A stretch of 64,000 nucleotides of DNA from an uncultured Lachnospiraceae bacterium (GCA_910579225.1 CAJTTI010000005.1:62001-126000); one strand, 5' to 3'; counted from the first letter of the stretch, positions 42,708 through 52,415 are shown. A program made the numbers and translations. The notes: generated by a model from the sequence alone, not told the origin.

Positions 42708-44129
42708 GCGCTCAATCATTTCGCCGATTCTATCAATATATTGGGAAATATCCTTCACATTCTCACACCGTTCAATCCTTCCGTCCGGGTACACCCGTTT
42801 GCTGACCGAACCGGCGCCAAGAGCCACGATGGTCTGTTTCTCCTCCATCATAAGAATATTATAGATTCCGGCCTTATCCGGTCCGGCATACCCCACGTTT
42901 TCAAAATTTCCCGCCATATTCTTCTGACGGTAGAGATAGTATGGCGACAGTCCCATCTCCGCGCAGTATCTGGCAGTCATATCCATAATCTGCATGTTAT
43001 TTTCAAGCCCCATCTCTTCATACACTTCCTTGAAAAGATTCAGTCTTGCAGCCCGTTTGATGGCCAGAGAATGGATTGTCACACTGTCCGGTGCAAGTTT
43101 CGCAATTTCCTGCATGGTATGCTCCACATCCTCGTATCTTTCCCCCGGAAGTCCGATGATCAGATCCATATTAATATGAGAAAATCCCATTTCTCTGGCC
43201 AGGGCAAATGCTTCTTTTGTCTGCGCCACAGTATGATGCCGGCCAATGATCCGGAGCGTCTCATCCTTCATGGTCTGAGGATTGATGGAAATACGGTCAA
43301 TCCCATAATCCAGAAGCACCTGGAGCTTCTCCCGGGTAATACTGTCCGGACGCCCGGATTCCACCGTATATTCCTGCAGATTGGTTGTATCAAATTTCGA
43401 CCGGATCTTTGTCAGCAGCCTGTCCATCTGTTCAGGACTCAGAGTTGTAGGCGTTCCCCCACCAATATAGATCGTATTTAACCGTTTATGCCGGAACATT
43501 TCCGCCAGATCATCCAATTCTTTAAAAAGGGCCTCCAGATATTCGTCTATCCGCCTCTCCCACTGGGACAGCGGATAAGAAGTGAAGGAACAGTACAGAC
43601 AGGTACTTGGACAAAACGGTATTCCCACATACAGGCTGTATCCGTCCTGATAGTCAATATTTCTCAGCACATACCGTTCCCTGTTGGCGATCATCACGCT
43701 CAGCGCCGCCTTCTCTTTACTTGCCAGATAAGTGTCTCTCATATAAGCAGCAATCTCTGCATTGCCCTTTCCCTCTTCCAGAAGCTGCATGGCAATCTTC
43801 ACCGGACGGATCCCCGTAAGTGTCCCCCAGGGCAGGGTCCGGCCTGTATATTCTGATAAGACTTGATAAATCAGTTGTTTCAGATGGTTTTTCGTCTCTT
43901 TGCGCTCCTTCAGCTCCGCTTGCCTTTGCTGTCTCCCCCTGCAGATACCATCCTCCAGAAGCTCTGCTTCTATCCCTTCCTCCCGGAACCGGACCATCAT
44001 CCGAATCCCGGTCTCCTCTGCCAGATTCTCCTGTACCCGAACGCCTACATCTTCCCTTGGAAAAAAGGCCTTCACCAGAGAATGAATATCATATTCAAAA
44101 CCCGGACTGTTGACAATCACTTCGATCAT
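42681..44129 (-). CDS. hemZ: Coproporphyrinogen dehydrogenase (oxygen-independent), HemZ type
   Basis: A 482-residue radical SAM protein. The iron-sulfur motif is CPSTCLYCSF, preceded by YSLYVGIPF. TIYIGGGTPTTLSPEQMDRL and RISINPQTMKDETLRIIGRH are HemN-family blocks, and MDLIIGLPGE the SAM-binding strand. The N-terminal ~150 residues, with LIYQVLSEYTGRTLPWGTLT and GIRPVKIAM, identify the HemZ branch. Many Clostridia keep this gene without full heme synthesis, so the true substrate may differ from coproporphyrinogen. GGGAGACAGACT precedes the ATG. It is the last gene of the six-gene operon starting at marR. Confidence 0.9.
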   Translation of the reverse strand: MIEVIVNSPGFEYDIHSLVKAFFPREDVGVRVQENLAEETGIRMMVRFREEGIEAELLEDGICRGRQQRQAELKERKETKNHLKQLIYQVLSEYTGRTLPWGTLTGIRPVKIAMQLLEEGKGNAEIAAYMRDTYLASKEKAALSVMIANRERYVLRNIDYQDGYSLYVGIPFCPSTCLYCSFTSYPLSQWERRIDEYLEALFKELDDLAEMFRHKRLNTIYIGGGTPTTLSPEQMDRLLTKIRSKFDTTNLQEYTVESGRPDSITREKLQVLLDYGIDRISINPQTMKDETLRIIGRHHTVAQTKEAFALAREMGFSHINMDLIIGLPGERYEDVEHTMQEIAKLAPDSVTIHSLAIKRAARLNLFKEVYEEMGLENNMQIMDMTARYCAEMGLSPYYLYRQKNMAGNFENVGYAGPDKAGIYNILMMEEKQTIVALGAGSVSKRVYPDGRIERCENVKDISQYIDRIGEMIERKKHLLGDD

Positions 44130-44154
44130 AGTCTGTCTCCCATCTCATAATCTC

Positions 44155-45075
44155 TTATACTTTTACAGTTTCGTTCTTTCTGTTCTTCTTCGGCAGCTGT
44201 GCCAGGATAATTGCAACGAACATCAGCGCGCATCCAAACAATTCTCTGTTGCTTAAGCCCTGTCCAAGCAGTACCCACCCTGCCAGTACAGAAAATACGG
44301 ATTCCAGGCTCAAAAGCAGAGACGCCACAGTGGGATCTGCATTTTTCTGTCCCAGAATCTGCAGGGTATAGGCCACTCCGCAGGACATTACCCCTGCATA
44401 CAGCACCGGCATCCAGGCTGTCAGAATCTCGCCCACCTTCGGATCCTCCCAGAGCAACATAGGTACCGCACAGACAATTCCCGCTGTCAAAAACTGAATT
44501 GCCGACATACGCACCCCATCCACCAGCGGCGAGAAGTGATCAATGACCAGGATATGTATGGTAAATACGACTGCGCACAATAATACAAGCAGGTCTCCGA
44601 TGTTAAGTGACAACCGCTCTGTCATACACAGAAAATACAGTCCCGCCACCGCCATCGCCACGCATAAGAAGATCAGAGGTCTTACCTTTTTGCCGATAAA
44701 AATCCCCAGAACCGGAACCAGAACAATGTACATGGCCGTGATAAAACCGGCCTTTCCCACTGTCGTATACAGAATACCAAACTGCTGCAGGCTGCTGGCA
44801 ACTGCCAAAACCACGCCGCAGCAGATCCCTCCTGTCACCAGCGTCTTGGTACCACCCCTGTCCTTTTTCAATTCCCCTTTACTCATTTTATCCTTTTTCT
44901 TCTGTCTGTCCATCAAAAAAATCACCGGAACCAGAACTGCGCTTCCAATCACACACCGGACACAGTTAAATGTAAACGGTCCCACATAATCCATTCCCAC
45001 GCTCTGTGCCACAAACGAGCAGCCCCAGATCAAAGCGGTTAGAAGCAGCATCCCATTGTTCTTCATCTGTTTCAT
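44155..45075 (-). CDS. EamA/DMT family transporter
   Basis: A 306-residue membrane protein with ten hydrophobic segments in two EamA repeats. LLTALIWGCSFVAQSVGMDY begins the first, and CGVAYTLQILGQKNADPTVA with SLLLSLESVFSVLAGWVLLG is the signature of the second. DMT proteins export metabolites such as amino acids or nucleobases; the substrate is unknown. A basic insert (DRQKKKDKMSKGELKKDRGG) lies in the cytoplasmic loop. It starts two bases after the gph stop. Confidence 0.9.
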   Translation of the reverse strand: MKQMKNNGMLLLTALIWGCSFVAQSVGMDYVGPFTFNCVRCVIGSAVLVPVIFLMDRQKKKDKMSKGELKKDRGGTKTLVTGGICCGVVLAVASSLQQFGILYTTVGKAGFITAMYIVLVPVLGIFIGKKVRPLIFLCVAMAVAGLYFLCMTERLSLNIGDLLVLLCAVVFTIHILVIDHFSPLVDGVRMSAIQFLTAGIVCAVPMLLWEDPKVGEILTAWMPVLYAGVMSCGVAYTLQILGQKNADPTVASLLLSLESVFSVLAGWVLLGQGLSNRELFGCALMFVAIILAQLPKKNRKNETVKV

Positions 45076-45077
45076 TC

Positions 45078-45728
45078 TTATAGTGCCTCCAGTATTTTCT
45101 GCAGTTCCTCCGTATCTGCCGCTGTATGCTCCGCCCCAAGCTCCAGAAGAAGTTCTCTGCTTCGAAAGCCCCAGGTTACGGATACACAGGGAATCCCGCA
45201 GTTTTCTGCCGTCTCAAGATCCACTTCTGAATCTCCCACATAGATACAGTCCTCCATGCGTACGCCAAGTTCTTTTGCCGCCCGCTTCACCGTATCCGGC
45301 GCCGGCTTTCTGCGCACACCTTCGGATTCCCCAATCGCAACTTTTATCTGTTTCCCGAAAAACTTCCTGCTCAGTTCCCGGACCGCAAAATCCGGTTTAT
45401 TTGATACGATGGCCATGGGAATCTTCTGCTCTGCCAGTTTCTGAAGAAGTTCCTCAATTCCTTCATAAGGACCTGTGTGATCGTTCAGATGCAGGCCATA
45501 ATGTTCTCTGAACGCCAGAAGGCAATCCTCAAAATGAGGATTGTCTTCTCCCTGAGGCACCGCCCTGCGCATCAGATTGTCTGCCCCATTGCCAACGAAC
45601 TGCCGGATTTCTTCCAGAGTCCTTTCCGGAAATCCATACTTCGCAAGAGCCGCATTGGTACTTAAGTACAGATCTTCTAATGTATTCAACAATGTCCCAT
45701 CCATATCAAAAATGATTGCTTCTTTCAT
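45078..45728 (-). CDS. HAD phosphatase, phosphoglycolate phosphatase-like
   Basis: A 216-residue HAD subfamily IA phosphatase. Motif I is IIFDMDGTLLNTLEDL with the nucleophile Asp, motif II MAIVSNKPDFA, motif III RKPAPDTVKRAAKELG and motif IV CIYVGDSEVDLETAENCG. Size and cap region fit Gph/PGPase. The ATG overlaps the stop of the ABC gene upstream (ATGA). The substrate may be phosphoglycolate or another small phosphate ester. Confidence 0.9.
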   Translation of the reverse strand: MKEAIIFDMDGTLLNTLEDLYLSTNAALAKYGFPERTLEEIRQFVGNGADNLMRRAVPQGEDNPHFEDCLLAFREHYGLHLNDHTGPYEGIEELLQKLAEQKIPMAIVSNKPDFAVRELSRKFFGKQIKVAIGESEGVRRKPAPDTVKRAAKELGVRMEDCIYVGDSEVDLETAENCGIPCVSVTWGFRSRELLLELGAEHTAADTEELQKILEAL

Positions 45729-47647
45729 GACAGTTCGAATGCCCCCGTATATAACTGATAATATTTTCCGCGCTCTTTTAGAAGAGATTCATGATTTCCT
45801 CTCTCAATGATACGCCCCTGCTCCAAAACCATAATCACATCTGAATTCTTGATTGTAGACAATCGGTGTGCAATTACGAATACAGTACGACCTTTCATCA
45901 GTCGATCCATTCCTCTCTGGACAATCGTCTCCGTCCGGGTGTCGATACTGGAAGTAGCTTCGTCCAGAATCAGTACCGGCGGATCTGCAATCGCCGCCCT
46001 GGCAATAGCCAGAAGCTGCCGCTCCCCCTGAGACAGACTGGTTCCGTCGCCGCTCAGCATGGTGTTATAACCGTCCGGAAGCCGTGTGATAAAGTAGTGA
46101 GCATTGGCAAGCTTCGCCGCCGCAATCACCTCCTCGTCCGTTGCCTCCAGCTTTCCGTACCGTATATTGTCCGCAATCGTCCCTGTGAACAGATGGGTAT
46201 CCTGCAGAACAATTCCAAGAGAACGGCGCAGATCCGGCTTCTTAATCTTGTTAATGTTGATGCCGTCATACCGGACTTTACCATCCTGGATATCATAAAA
46301 CCGGTTGATCAGGTTCGTAATAGTCGTCTTGCCTGCACCGGTGGCCCCTACAAAAGCGATCTTCTCTCCCGGATTCGCATACATCTTGATATCATGCAGA
46401 ACGATCTTCTCGTCCTCATAGCCGAAATCCACGCCGTCCAGCACCACATCCCCTTCCAGTTTTTTATATGTGATGGTTCCTTCCGCTTTGTGGGGATGCT
46501 TCCACGCCCAAAGCCCGGTCCGCTCCTTTGACTCCTTCAATGTCCCATCCGGTTCCTCTGTCACATTGACAAGCGTCACATAACCGTTATCTGTTTCTTC
46601 CGGTTCATCCAGAAGATCAAAAATTCGCTCAGCTCCTGCCAGGGCCATGATAATGGAATTAAACTGCTGAGATACCTGGGTAATGGGCATATTGAAACTT
46701 CTTGTAAGCTGCAGAAAAGATGCCAAACCGCCCAGAGTCAGACCGCCAATACCGTTGATAGCCAGTACTGCTCCCACACCCAAAGTCAGTACATAATTGA
46801 TATTACCCAGATTGGCCATAACCGGCATTAGAATATTGGCAAAGGTATTGGCCTTTTTGGCACTGTCGAACAGATCATCATTGAGCTGGTTAAATCGTTC
46901 TTTAGACTCTGCTTCATGGCAGAACACCTTGACTACTTTCTGCCCTTCCATCATTTCCTCAATATACCCGTTCAGCGTACCAAGGGATTTCTGTTGACGG
47001 ATAAAATACATACCGCTTCTGCCCCCGATAAAACGTACCGCCCTTACCATTACCACAACCATCAGAACAATCAGCACCGTCAGAGGCACGCTCAGAACCA
47101 GCATGGACACAAATGTACTGATGATTGTAATAGAAGAACTCAACATCTGCGGAATACTCTGACTGACCATCTGTCGAAGCGTATCTGTATCGTTGGTATA
47201 GCAGCTCATAATATCACCATGGGCGTGGGTGTCAAAATATTTAATCGGCAGACGTTCCATATGGCTGAACATCTCATCCCGAATCTCCTTTAAAACGCCC
47301 TGGGTGATAATAATCATAATCCGCGCATAGAGAAAAGTTGCCACCGTACCTGCATAATAGATACATGCCATTACTGTCAGCGCATGAAGCAGTGGCGCGA
47401 AACTGGGATTTGCATCTCCAAGAAACGGCAGAATATAATCATCAATCAGGTTTCGGAGAAACAGGTTTCCAACCACTCCGGTCAAAGAACTGACTGCAAT
47501 ACAGATCGCTACCACAACACAGTGAACTTTATAATCCTTCCATATATAAGCCAGCAGACGTTTTAATGTTTTCCCTGGGTTCCGGCTTCCCTGTCCGCCA
47601 CGCATTCTCCGGGCACCCGGACCTCTTGCTGTCACTGGATTACTCAT
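45725..47647 (-). CDS. ABC exporter half-transporter, second of a pair (LmrD/YheH-like)
   Basis: A 640-residue fused membrane-ATPase protein. Six membrane segments span about residues 45-330. The ATPase has Walker A GATGAGKTT, signature LSQGERQLLAIARA (LSQGE rather than LSGGQ) and Walker B PVLILDEATSSIDTRTE. An insert before the ATPase (EEPDGTLKESKERTGLWAWK) is seen in heterodimeric partners. It starts at 47647, overlapping the stop of its partner by eight bases. The pair likely exports drugs or lipophilic compounds under the MarR protein. Confidence 0.92.
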   Translation of the reverse strand: MSNPVTARGPGARRMRGGQGSRNPGKTLKRLLAYIWKDYKVHCVVVAICIAVSSLTGVVGNLFLRNLIDDYILPFLGDANPSFAPLLHALTVMACIYYAGTVATFLYARIMIIITQGVLKEIRDEMFSHMERLPIKYFDTHAHGDIMSCYTNDTDTLRQMVSQSIPQMLSSSITIISTFVSMLVLSVPLTVLIVLMVVVMVRAVRFIGGRSGMYFIRQQKSLGTLNGYIEEMMEGQKVVKVFCHEAESKERFNQLNDDLFDSAKKANTFANILMPVMANLGNINYVLTLGVGAVLAINGIGGLTLGGLASFLQLTRSFNMPITQVSQQFNSIIMALAGAERIFDLLDEPEETDNGYVTLVNVTEEPDGTLKESKERTGLWAWKHPHKAEGTITYKKLEGDVVLDGVDFGYEDEKIVLHDIKMYANPGEKIAFVGATGAGKTTITNLINRFYDIQDGKVRYDGININKIKKPDLRRSLGIVLQDTHLFTGTIADNIRYGKLEATDEEVIAAAKLANAHYFITRLPDGYNTMLSGDGTSLSQGERQLLAIARAAIADPPVLILDEATSSIDTRTETIVQRGMDRLMKGRTVFVIAHRLSTIKNSDVIMVLEQGRIIERGNHESLLKERGKYYQLYTGAFELS

Positions 47648-49376
47648 CTGCATCCGCTCCTTTCTGCTGCAATTCATATATATCACGGTAAATTTCATTG
47701 TCTCTCAGCAATTCCTCATGGGTACCGAAACCCACAACTGCTCCCTGGTCCAACACCAGGATCCGGTCGGCATCCTGTACAGATGAGATCCGCTGTGCGA
47801 TGATCAGTTTCGTCGTGTCTGGTATCTCTTCTGCAAAAGCTTTTCTTATGAGAGAATCCGTCTTTGTATCTACTGCACTGGTGGAATCGTCCAGAATTAG
47901 AATCTTCGGTTTTTTCAAAAGCGCCCGGGCAATACAGAGTCTCTGCTTCTGTCCACCGGACACATTGGTTCCACCCTGCTCGATATAAGTTTCATAGCCA
48001 TCCGGCATCTTCTCAATAAATTCATGCGCCTGCGCCAGTTCACAGGCATGACGACACTCTTCCTCTGTCGCTTCTTTGTTTCCCCATCTTAGATTCTCCA
48101 GAATCGTTCCGGAAAACAGTACATTTTTCTGCAGGACCATGGATACAGCATTCCGAAGCGTTTCAAGCTGGTACTCCCGCACATCACGTCCGCCTACAGT
48201 CACCGACCCCTCCAGCACATCATAGAGCCTCGGAATCAGCTGCACCAATGTAGACTTGGAACTCCCGGTCCCGCCAATGATGCCAATAGTCTCTCCTGCA
48301 TGAATCTCCAGATTCACATCCCGCAATACACATTTATCCAGATCATCGCTGTAGGAAAAATTCACATGATCAAAACGAATAGAACCGTCCTCTACCTGGC
48401 AAAGAGAATGCTTCGGATCCTGAAGAGAACTTTCCTCATCCAGCACTTCTACGATACGTTCCGCCGAAGAACGAGCCATAATCGTCATGACAAAGATCAT
48501 GGAAATCATCATCAGACTCATTAAAATCTGCATTGTATAAGTGAAAAGACTCATCAACTGTCCTGTGGTCATGGTTTTGTCCACTACGATCAGTTTTGCC
48601 CCGAACCAGGAGACCAGCATAATGCAAGTATATACGGTAAACTGCATCACCGGCTGATTCATCACTACCAGGCGTTCGGCATGAACACTTAAATCTTTCA
48701 GGTTCTTTGTTGCCCCATGGAATTTTTCCTTCTCGTAATCTTCCCGCACATAGGCTTTCACTACCCGGATTCCCGTCAGATTCTCCTGTACACTGGCGTT
48801 AAGCCTGTCATATCCTTTGAACATCTCATCAAAGATCGGGAACGCCCGGGAAATAATGAATGCCATCATGCATCCTAAAAATACCAGAGCGGCCAGAAAG
48901 ATCAAAGACAGCCTGGGGCTGATTGACACACACATAAACAATGCAGAGATCATCATAATCGGCGCCCGCACAAACATACGAATAATCATCTGAAATGCAT
49001 TTTGCACATTGGTCACGTCCGTAGTCATACGGGTTACCAGACCTGCAGTGGAAAAATGATCAATATTCCGGAAAGAAAAGTTCTGAATATTGTCATACAT
49101 TGCTTTTCTTAAGTTTCGCCCGAATCCCATGGATGCTCTTGCCGCGAATACACCGGACATGGTGCCCGCAAGCAGTGAGAGCATGGCTACAATCAGCATC
49201 ACCACTCCCATCTGAATTACATAATTCATGTCTCCTGCTTCTACGCCCCGGTCAATGACCGAGGCCATCAAAACCGGCAGCAGGACTTCCAGAATCACTT
49301 CCAGAATCACGCTCACCGGAGCCAAACAGGTATCTCTTTTAAACTCTCCGATATGAGCTGTCAGTTTTCTAATCAT
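47640..49376 (-). CDS. ABC exporter half-transporter, first of a pair (LmrC/YheI-like)
   Basis: A 578-residue fused exporter. The start at 49376 overlaps the MarR stop by eight bases and has GAGGAGG inside that gene. The membrane domain opens with APVSVILEVILEVLLPVLMA. The ATPase has Walker A GGTGSSKST (Ser for the usual Gly before Lys), the standard signature VSGGQKQRLCIARA and Walker B KILILDDSTSAVDTKTD, in which the catalytic Glu is Asp. That degenerate site is typical of one partner in heterodimeric exporters. It should pair with the next gene. Confidence 0.92.
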   Translation of the reverse strand: MIRKLTAHIGEFKRDTCLAPVSVILEVILEVLLPVLMASVIDRGVEAGDMNYVIQMGVVMLIVAMLSLLAGTMSGVFAARASMGFGRNLRKAMYDNIQNFSFRNIDHFSTAGLVTRMTTDVTNVQNAFQMIIRMFVRAPIMMISALFMCVSISPRLSLIFLAALVFLGCMMAFIISRAFPIFDEMFKGYDRLNASVQENLTGIRVVKAYVREDYEKEKFHGATKNLKDLSVHAERLVVMNQPVMQFTVYTCIMLVSWFGAKLIVVDKTMTTGQLMSLFTYTMQILMSLMMISMIFVMTIMARSSAERIVEVLDEESSLQDPKHSLCQVEDGSIRFDHVNFSYSDDLDKCVLRDVNLEIHAGETIGIIGGTGSSKSTLVQLIPRLYDVLEGSVTVGGRDVREYQLETLRNAVSMVLQKNVLFSGTILENLRWGNKEATEEECRHACELAQAHEFIEKMPDGYETYIEQGGTNVSGGQKQRLCIARALLKKPKILILDDSTSAVDTKTDSLIRKAFAEEIPDTTKLIIAQRISSVQDADRILVLDQGAVVGFGTHEELLRDNEIYRDIYELQQKGADADE

Positions 49377-49815
49377 ATTCTGCCTCCTCAAGTCTTGCCT
49401 CAATTTTCCTGATACACGAAAACCAGAGTGTACGCTCCTCTGCAGTAAGCGTATCATTCACCAACTTCTCCAGCTTCTCCAACCGTTCCAAAACCGTCTC
49501 CTGCACTTCAATTCCCTGTTTTGTCAGCGCCAGTTCTTTCTTCCTGGCGTCTCCGAGAACCCCGTTTCTCTGAACCAGCCCTTTTTTCTCCAGATGTTGT
49601 ATCACGCTTGTCACAGATGACTTCCGTATCTTAAACTCCTCCTCCAGCTCCCGCTGAAACACCTGTTTCCCACGCTGACTCTGAAAATAGAGATATCCGA
49701 GCATCCGACTCTGAATTGAACTTAACCCCAGGTCCGCCATCCGGCTCCCAATGACCCGATGCCAGACACAGTTCAAATTCATCATCTCCCTCATGGGATA
49801 ATTTCCATCCTTCAC
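49369..49815 (-). CDS. MarR family regulator of the ABC exporter operon
   Basis: A winged-helix regulator of about 148 residues. LGLSSIQSRMLGYLYFQSQR, FKIRKSSVTSVIQHLEKKGL (recognition helix) and GDARKKELALTKQGIEVQE (wing) are the MarR core. I favour GTG 49815, eight bases after GGAGG; ATG 49794 (MREMMNL) is an alternative, while ATG 49833 is too close to the predicted transcript start. It most likely autorepresses and controls the exporter, gph, eamA and hemZ through the palindrome at 49835-49875. Confidence 0.88.
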   Translation of the reverse strand: MKDGNYPMREMMNLNCVWHRVIGSRMADLGLSSIQSRMLGYLYFQSQRGKQVFQRELEEEFKIRKSSVTSVIQHLEKKGLVQRNGVLGDARKKELALTKQGIEVQETVLERLEKLEKLVNDTLTAEERTLWFSCIRKIEARLEEAEYD

Positions 49816-49834
49816 CTTCCCGCCCTCCCTCATA

Positions 49835-49875
49835 TTGTTAGAAGTCTAACAAATTATATGTTAGACTTCTAACAA
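49835..49875 (-). promoter_or_regulatory. Perfect 17-bp inverted-repeat operator of the MarR-ABC operon
   Basis: Arms TTGTTAGAAGTCTAACA (49835-49851) and TGTTAGACTTCTAACAA (49859-49875) are exact inverse complements with a 7-base centre. Each arm is itself nearly palindromic (GTTAGA..TCTAAC), giving two dimer sites. The -10 box lies between the arms and one arm fills the 17-bp promoter spacer. Confidence 0.88.
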
Positions 49876-49881
49876 TGTCAA
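49853..49881 (-). promoter_or_regulatory. Sigma-A promoter of the MarR-ABC-gph-eamA-hemZ operon
   Basis: On the minus strand TTGACA (49881-49876) and TATAAT (49858-49853) are exactly 17 bp apart, a consensus promoter covered by the operator. Confidence 0.88.
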
Positions 49882-49966
49882 GTGTCAATCTATGAAAATT
49901 CTGTGAATTCTGTGAAAAATAACACAGCACCGTCTCCTCCTGGTTCCGATGCCGTGCCCTTTTTCA

Positions 49967-50845
49967 TTATAATTCTTTGTGTTCTTTTTCTTCTATCCGT
50001 TTTCGAAAATTCCTCACACGCTCCCGAATTTCCCCCATATCCAGCCCTTCTGCCACAAAGCGGAATCCTGGGTTACGTGCCAGCAAAAGATCAGCTCTTC
50101 GAATCATCCGCTCTTTCAGGTGCTCCTGCCTTTCCTGAAGCTCACAGATCTCACGCTCCATCTTCTTGAGCAACTGCTCCCCGGACTGTTCTGCCCGTTC
50201 CTTCTGTTCCTCAATGCGCTCCTCCACAGCCGCCTTCGCAAAGGTCGCCGCTGCTTCCAGAAGTCGCCTCTTCTCTGCTGCCCGGCGCTCAAGTTCCCCG
50301 CAGATCTGCTCTGCCTGAATCAGCAGTTCCCGCAGATCCATGGCTTTCTGGAACGCAACACTGAAGTCATGCACCATACATACGGTGATTCCAAACGTCA
50401 ACACAGACACCACCTCTTCATGTATCCGGAAGATCAGCTGCTCTACCGGTTTATGCACCCCATAGACCATCAGAAGGCTCAAAAATCCCCATGCGACAGA
50501 CGAGCTCAGGCAGATATGTCCCCGATACTGAAGCTTCTGATCACTGTAATCCCAATAACGGACTTTAAACAGCCTGACCATGGCCTCTCCGGTCACATAT
50601 TCCAGTACTGTCGCACCCAGCGCCCCGGTCAGGTATACCAGCACCGGTGTCTCCTGAAAAGGCAGTGTCAGCCAAAGTACCAGAATCGCCCCGCTCCCGT
50701 AGAGAGGAAGCCAGGGTCCTTTGAGAAACCCCCGGTTCGTAAGATGCCTGGTTTTCAGAGACACGTACATGGACTCAAAACACCACCCAAAAATACAATA
50801 GAAATAGAAGAAAGACAGCCATTCCCGAAAATGATAACTGTACAT
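49967..50845 (-). CDS. PF06541-type membrane protein (putative ABC transporter permease, CmpB-like)
   Basis: A 292-residue protein. The first half has about five membrane segments with the PF06541 pattern FYFYCIFGWCFESMYVSLKT, GFLKGPWLPLYGSGAI and LEYVTGEAMVRLFKVRYWDY. The second half is a long charged coiled coil (LEAAATFAKAAVEERIEEQK, LKKMEREICELQERQEHLKE). The family label 'ABC permease' has little experimental support. It follows purB by 14 bases and is probably cotranscribed with the purine genes, though no functional link is evident. Confidence 0.82.
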   Translation of the reverse strand: MYSYHFREWLSFFYFYCIFGWCFESMYVSLKTRHLTNRGFLKGPWLPLYGSGAILVLWLTLPFQETPVLVYLTGALGATVLEYVTGEAMVRLFKVRYWDYSDQKLQYRGHICLSSSVAWGFLSLLMVYGVHKPVEQLIFRIHEEVVSVLTFGITVCMVHDFSVAFQKAMDLRELLIQAEQICGELERRAAEKRRLLEAAATFAKAAVEERIEEQKERAEQSGEQLLKKMEREICELQERQEHLKERMIRRADLLLARNPGFRFVAEGLDMGEIRERVRNFRKRIEEKEHKEL

Positions 50846-50859
50846 ATATATTGTCCTGC

Positions 50860-52293
50860 TTACACGTGAATATCTGCTTTCATTCCCAGTAACTCTCTGT
50901 TTGCCTCCAGAACCGGATTCACCACATGTTTCAGAAATGCATCCACCTGTATCTCAGAACGGCCCACATAACGGGACGGCTCCATACATGCCTGAAGCTC
51001 CTCCATTGTCAGATTAAACGCCGGATCCGCAGCAATCAGCTCCAGAAGGTTATTGTCCTTTCCCTCCACCTTCACATGCTTGCCGGCCTCCATGGAAAGC
51101 GTACGAATCTTCTCATGCAGTTCCTGACGGTCTCCCCCTGCTTTCACTGCATCCATCATAATATTTTCGGTTGCCATGAACGGAAGCTCGCTCATAAGAC
51201 GTTTCTCAATGACTTTCGGATAAACCACCAGTCCGTCCACCACATTCAGACACAGATCCAGAATCCCGTCAACAGCCAGAAATCCTTCCGGCACGGACAG
51301 TCTCTTATTGGCAGAATCGTCCAGTGTACGCTCAAACCACTGGGTTGCAGAGGTAACTGCCGGATTCAGTGCATCAATCATCACATATCTGGCAAGGGAA
51401 GCAATCCGTTCGCTGCGCATAGGATTTCTCTTATATGCCATGGCAGAAGAGCCAATCTGTGATTTCTCAAAGGGCTCCTCCACCTCCTTCAGATGCTGCA
51501 AAAGGCGGATGTCATTGGACATCTTATGAGCAGTGGCTGCAATACCTGCCAGAACATTCAATACTCTGGTATCCGTCTTGCGGGAATAAGTCTGTCCCGA
51601 CACGGGCACGCACTCTTTAAAGCCCATCTTTTCTGCAATCATCGGATCAATCCGGTCAATGGTCTCCTGATCTCCTTCAAAAAGTTCCAGAAAACTGGCC
51701 TGCGTTCCGGTGGTTCCTTTGGAACCCAGAAGCTTCATGGTACCGAGCACATAATCCAGATCCTCCAGATCCATACAGAATTCCTGCAGCCACAGAGAAG
51801 CCCGTTTTCCCACCGTCGTAGGCTGCGCCGGCTGAAAATGTGTAAAAGCCAGCGTTGGCAGGGCTTTGTATTTCTCTGCAAACTTTGCCAGCTCTGCAAT
51901 CACATTGATCAGTTTTTCTCTTACCAGGCCCAGCGCCTTTGTCATTACAATAATATCCGTATTATCTCCCACATAGCAGGAAGTGGCTCCCAGATGAATG
52001 ATTCCCTTTGCCTTCGGGCACTGCACGCCGTAAGCATATACGTGGGACATCACATCATGACGCACCTCTTTTTCGCGCGCTGTTGCCACATCATAGTTAA
52101 TATCCTCTGCATGGGCCTTTAATTCATCAATCTGCTCCTGGGTAATGGGAAGGCCAAGCTCCTTTTCCGTCTCCGCCAGCGCAATCCAAAGCCTTCTCCA
52201 GGTCCGGAATTTCATATCCGGGGAAAAAATATACTGCATCTCTTTGCTGGCATAACGTTCCGATAAGGGACTTTGATATCTGTCTGTGCTCAT
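50860..52293 (-). CDS. purB: Adenylosuccinate lyase
   Basis: A 477-residue enzyme of the fumarase/aspartase superfamily acting twice in purine synthesis, on SAICAR and on adenylosuccinate. HLGATSCYVGDNTDI, LAFTHFQPAQPTTVGKRASL and the signature GSSAMAYKRNPMRSERIASL are seen; the catalytic Ser is in the flexible loop of that signature. The start is ATG 52293 behind AAAGGAAATACAGTT; upstream open codons overlap the purC end. It lies downstream of purC in the same operon. Confidence 0.95.
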   Translation of the reverse strand: MSTDRYQSPLSERYASKEMQYIFSPDMKFRTWRRLWIALAETEKELGLPITQEQIDELKAHAEDINYDVATAREKEVRHDVMSHVYAYGVQCPKAKGIIHLGATSCYVGDNTDIIVMTKALGLVREKLINVIAELAKFAEKYKALPTLAFTHFQPAQPTTVGKRASLWLQEFCMDLEDLDYVLGTMKLLGSKGTTGTQASFLELFEGDQETIDRIDPMIAEKMGFKECVPVSGQTYSRKTDTRVLNVLAGIAATAHKMSNDIRLLQHLKEVEEPFEKSQIGSSAMAYKRNPMRSERIASLARYVMIDALNPAVTSATQWFERTLDDSANKRLSVPEGFLAVDGILDLCLNVVDGLVVYPKVIEKRLMSELPFMATENIMMDAVKAGGDRQELHEKIRTLSMEAGKHVKVEGKDNNLLELIAADPAFNLTMEELQACMEPSRYVGRSEIQVDAFLKHVVNPVLEANRELLGMKADIHV

Positions 52294-52415
52294 AACTGTA
52301 TTTCCTTTCTGTAAATAAAATTGATCCTGATCCACTGGACTGTCCATCGCCAGATATATGAAAACGCCACAGACCGGGGCCTGCGTTATAAGTTGCCGGC
52401 CCCGGTCCTTCATTT

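Noticed and set aside
47640..49376. Broken ABC ATPase because of the Asp in place of the catalytic Glu
   Set aside because: A degenerate site in one half is normal for heterodimeric exporters, and the partner gene has a standard Glu, so this is not damage.
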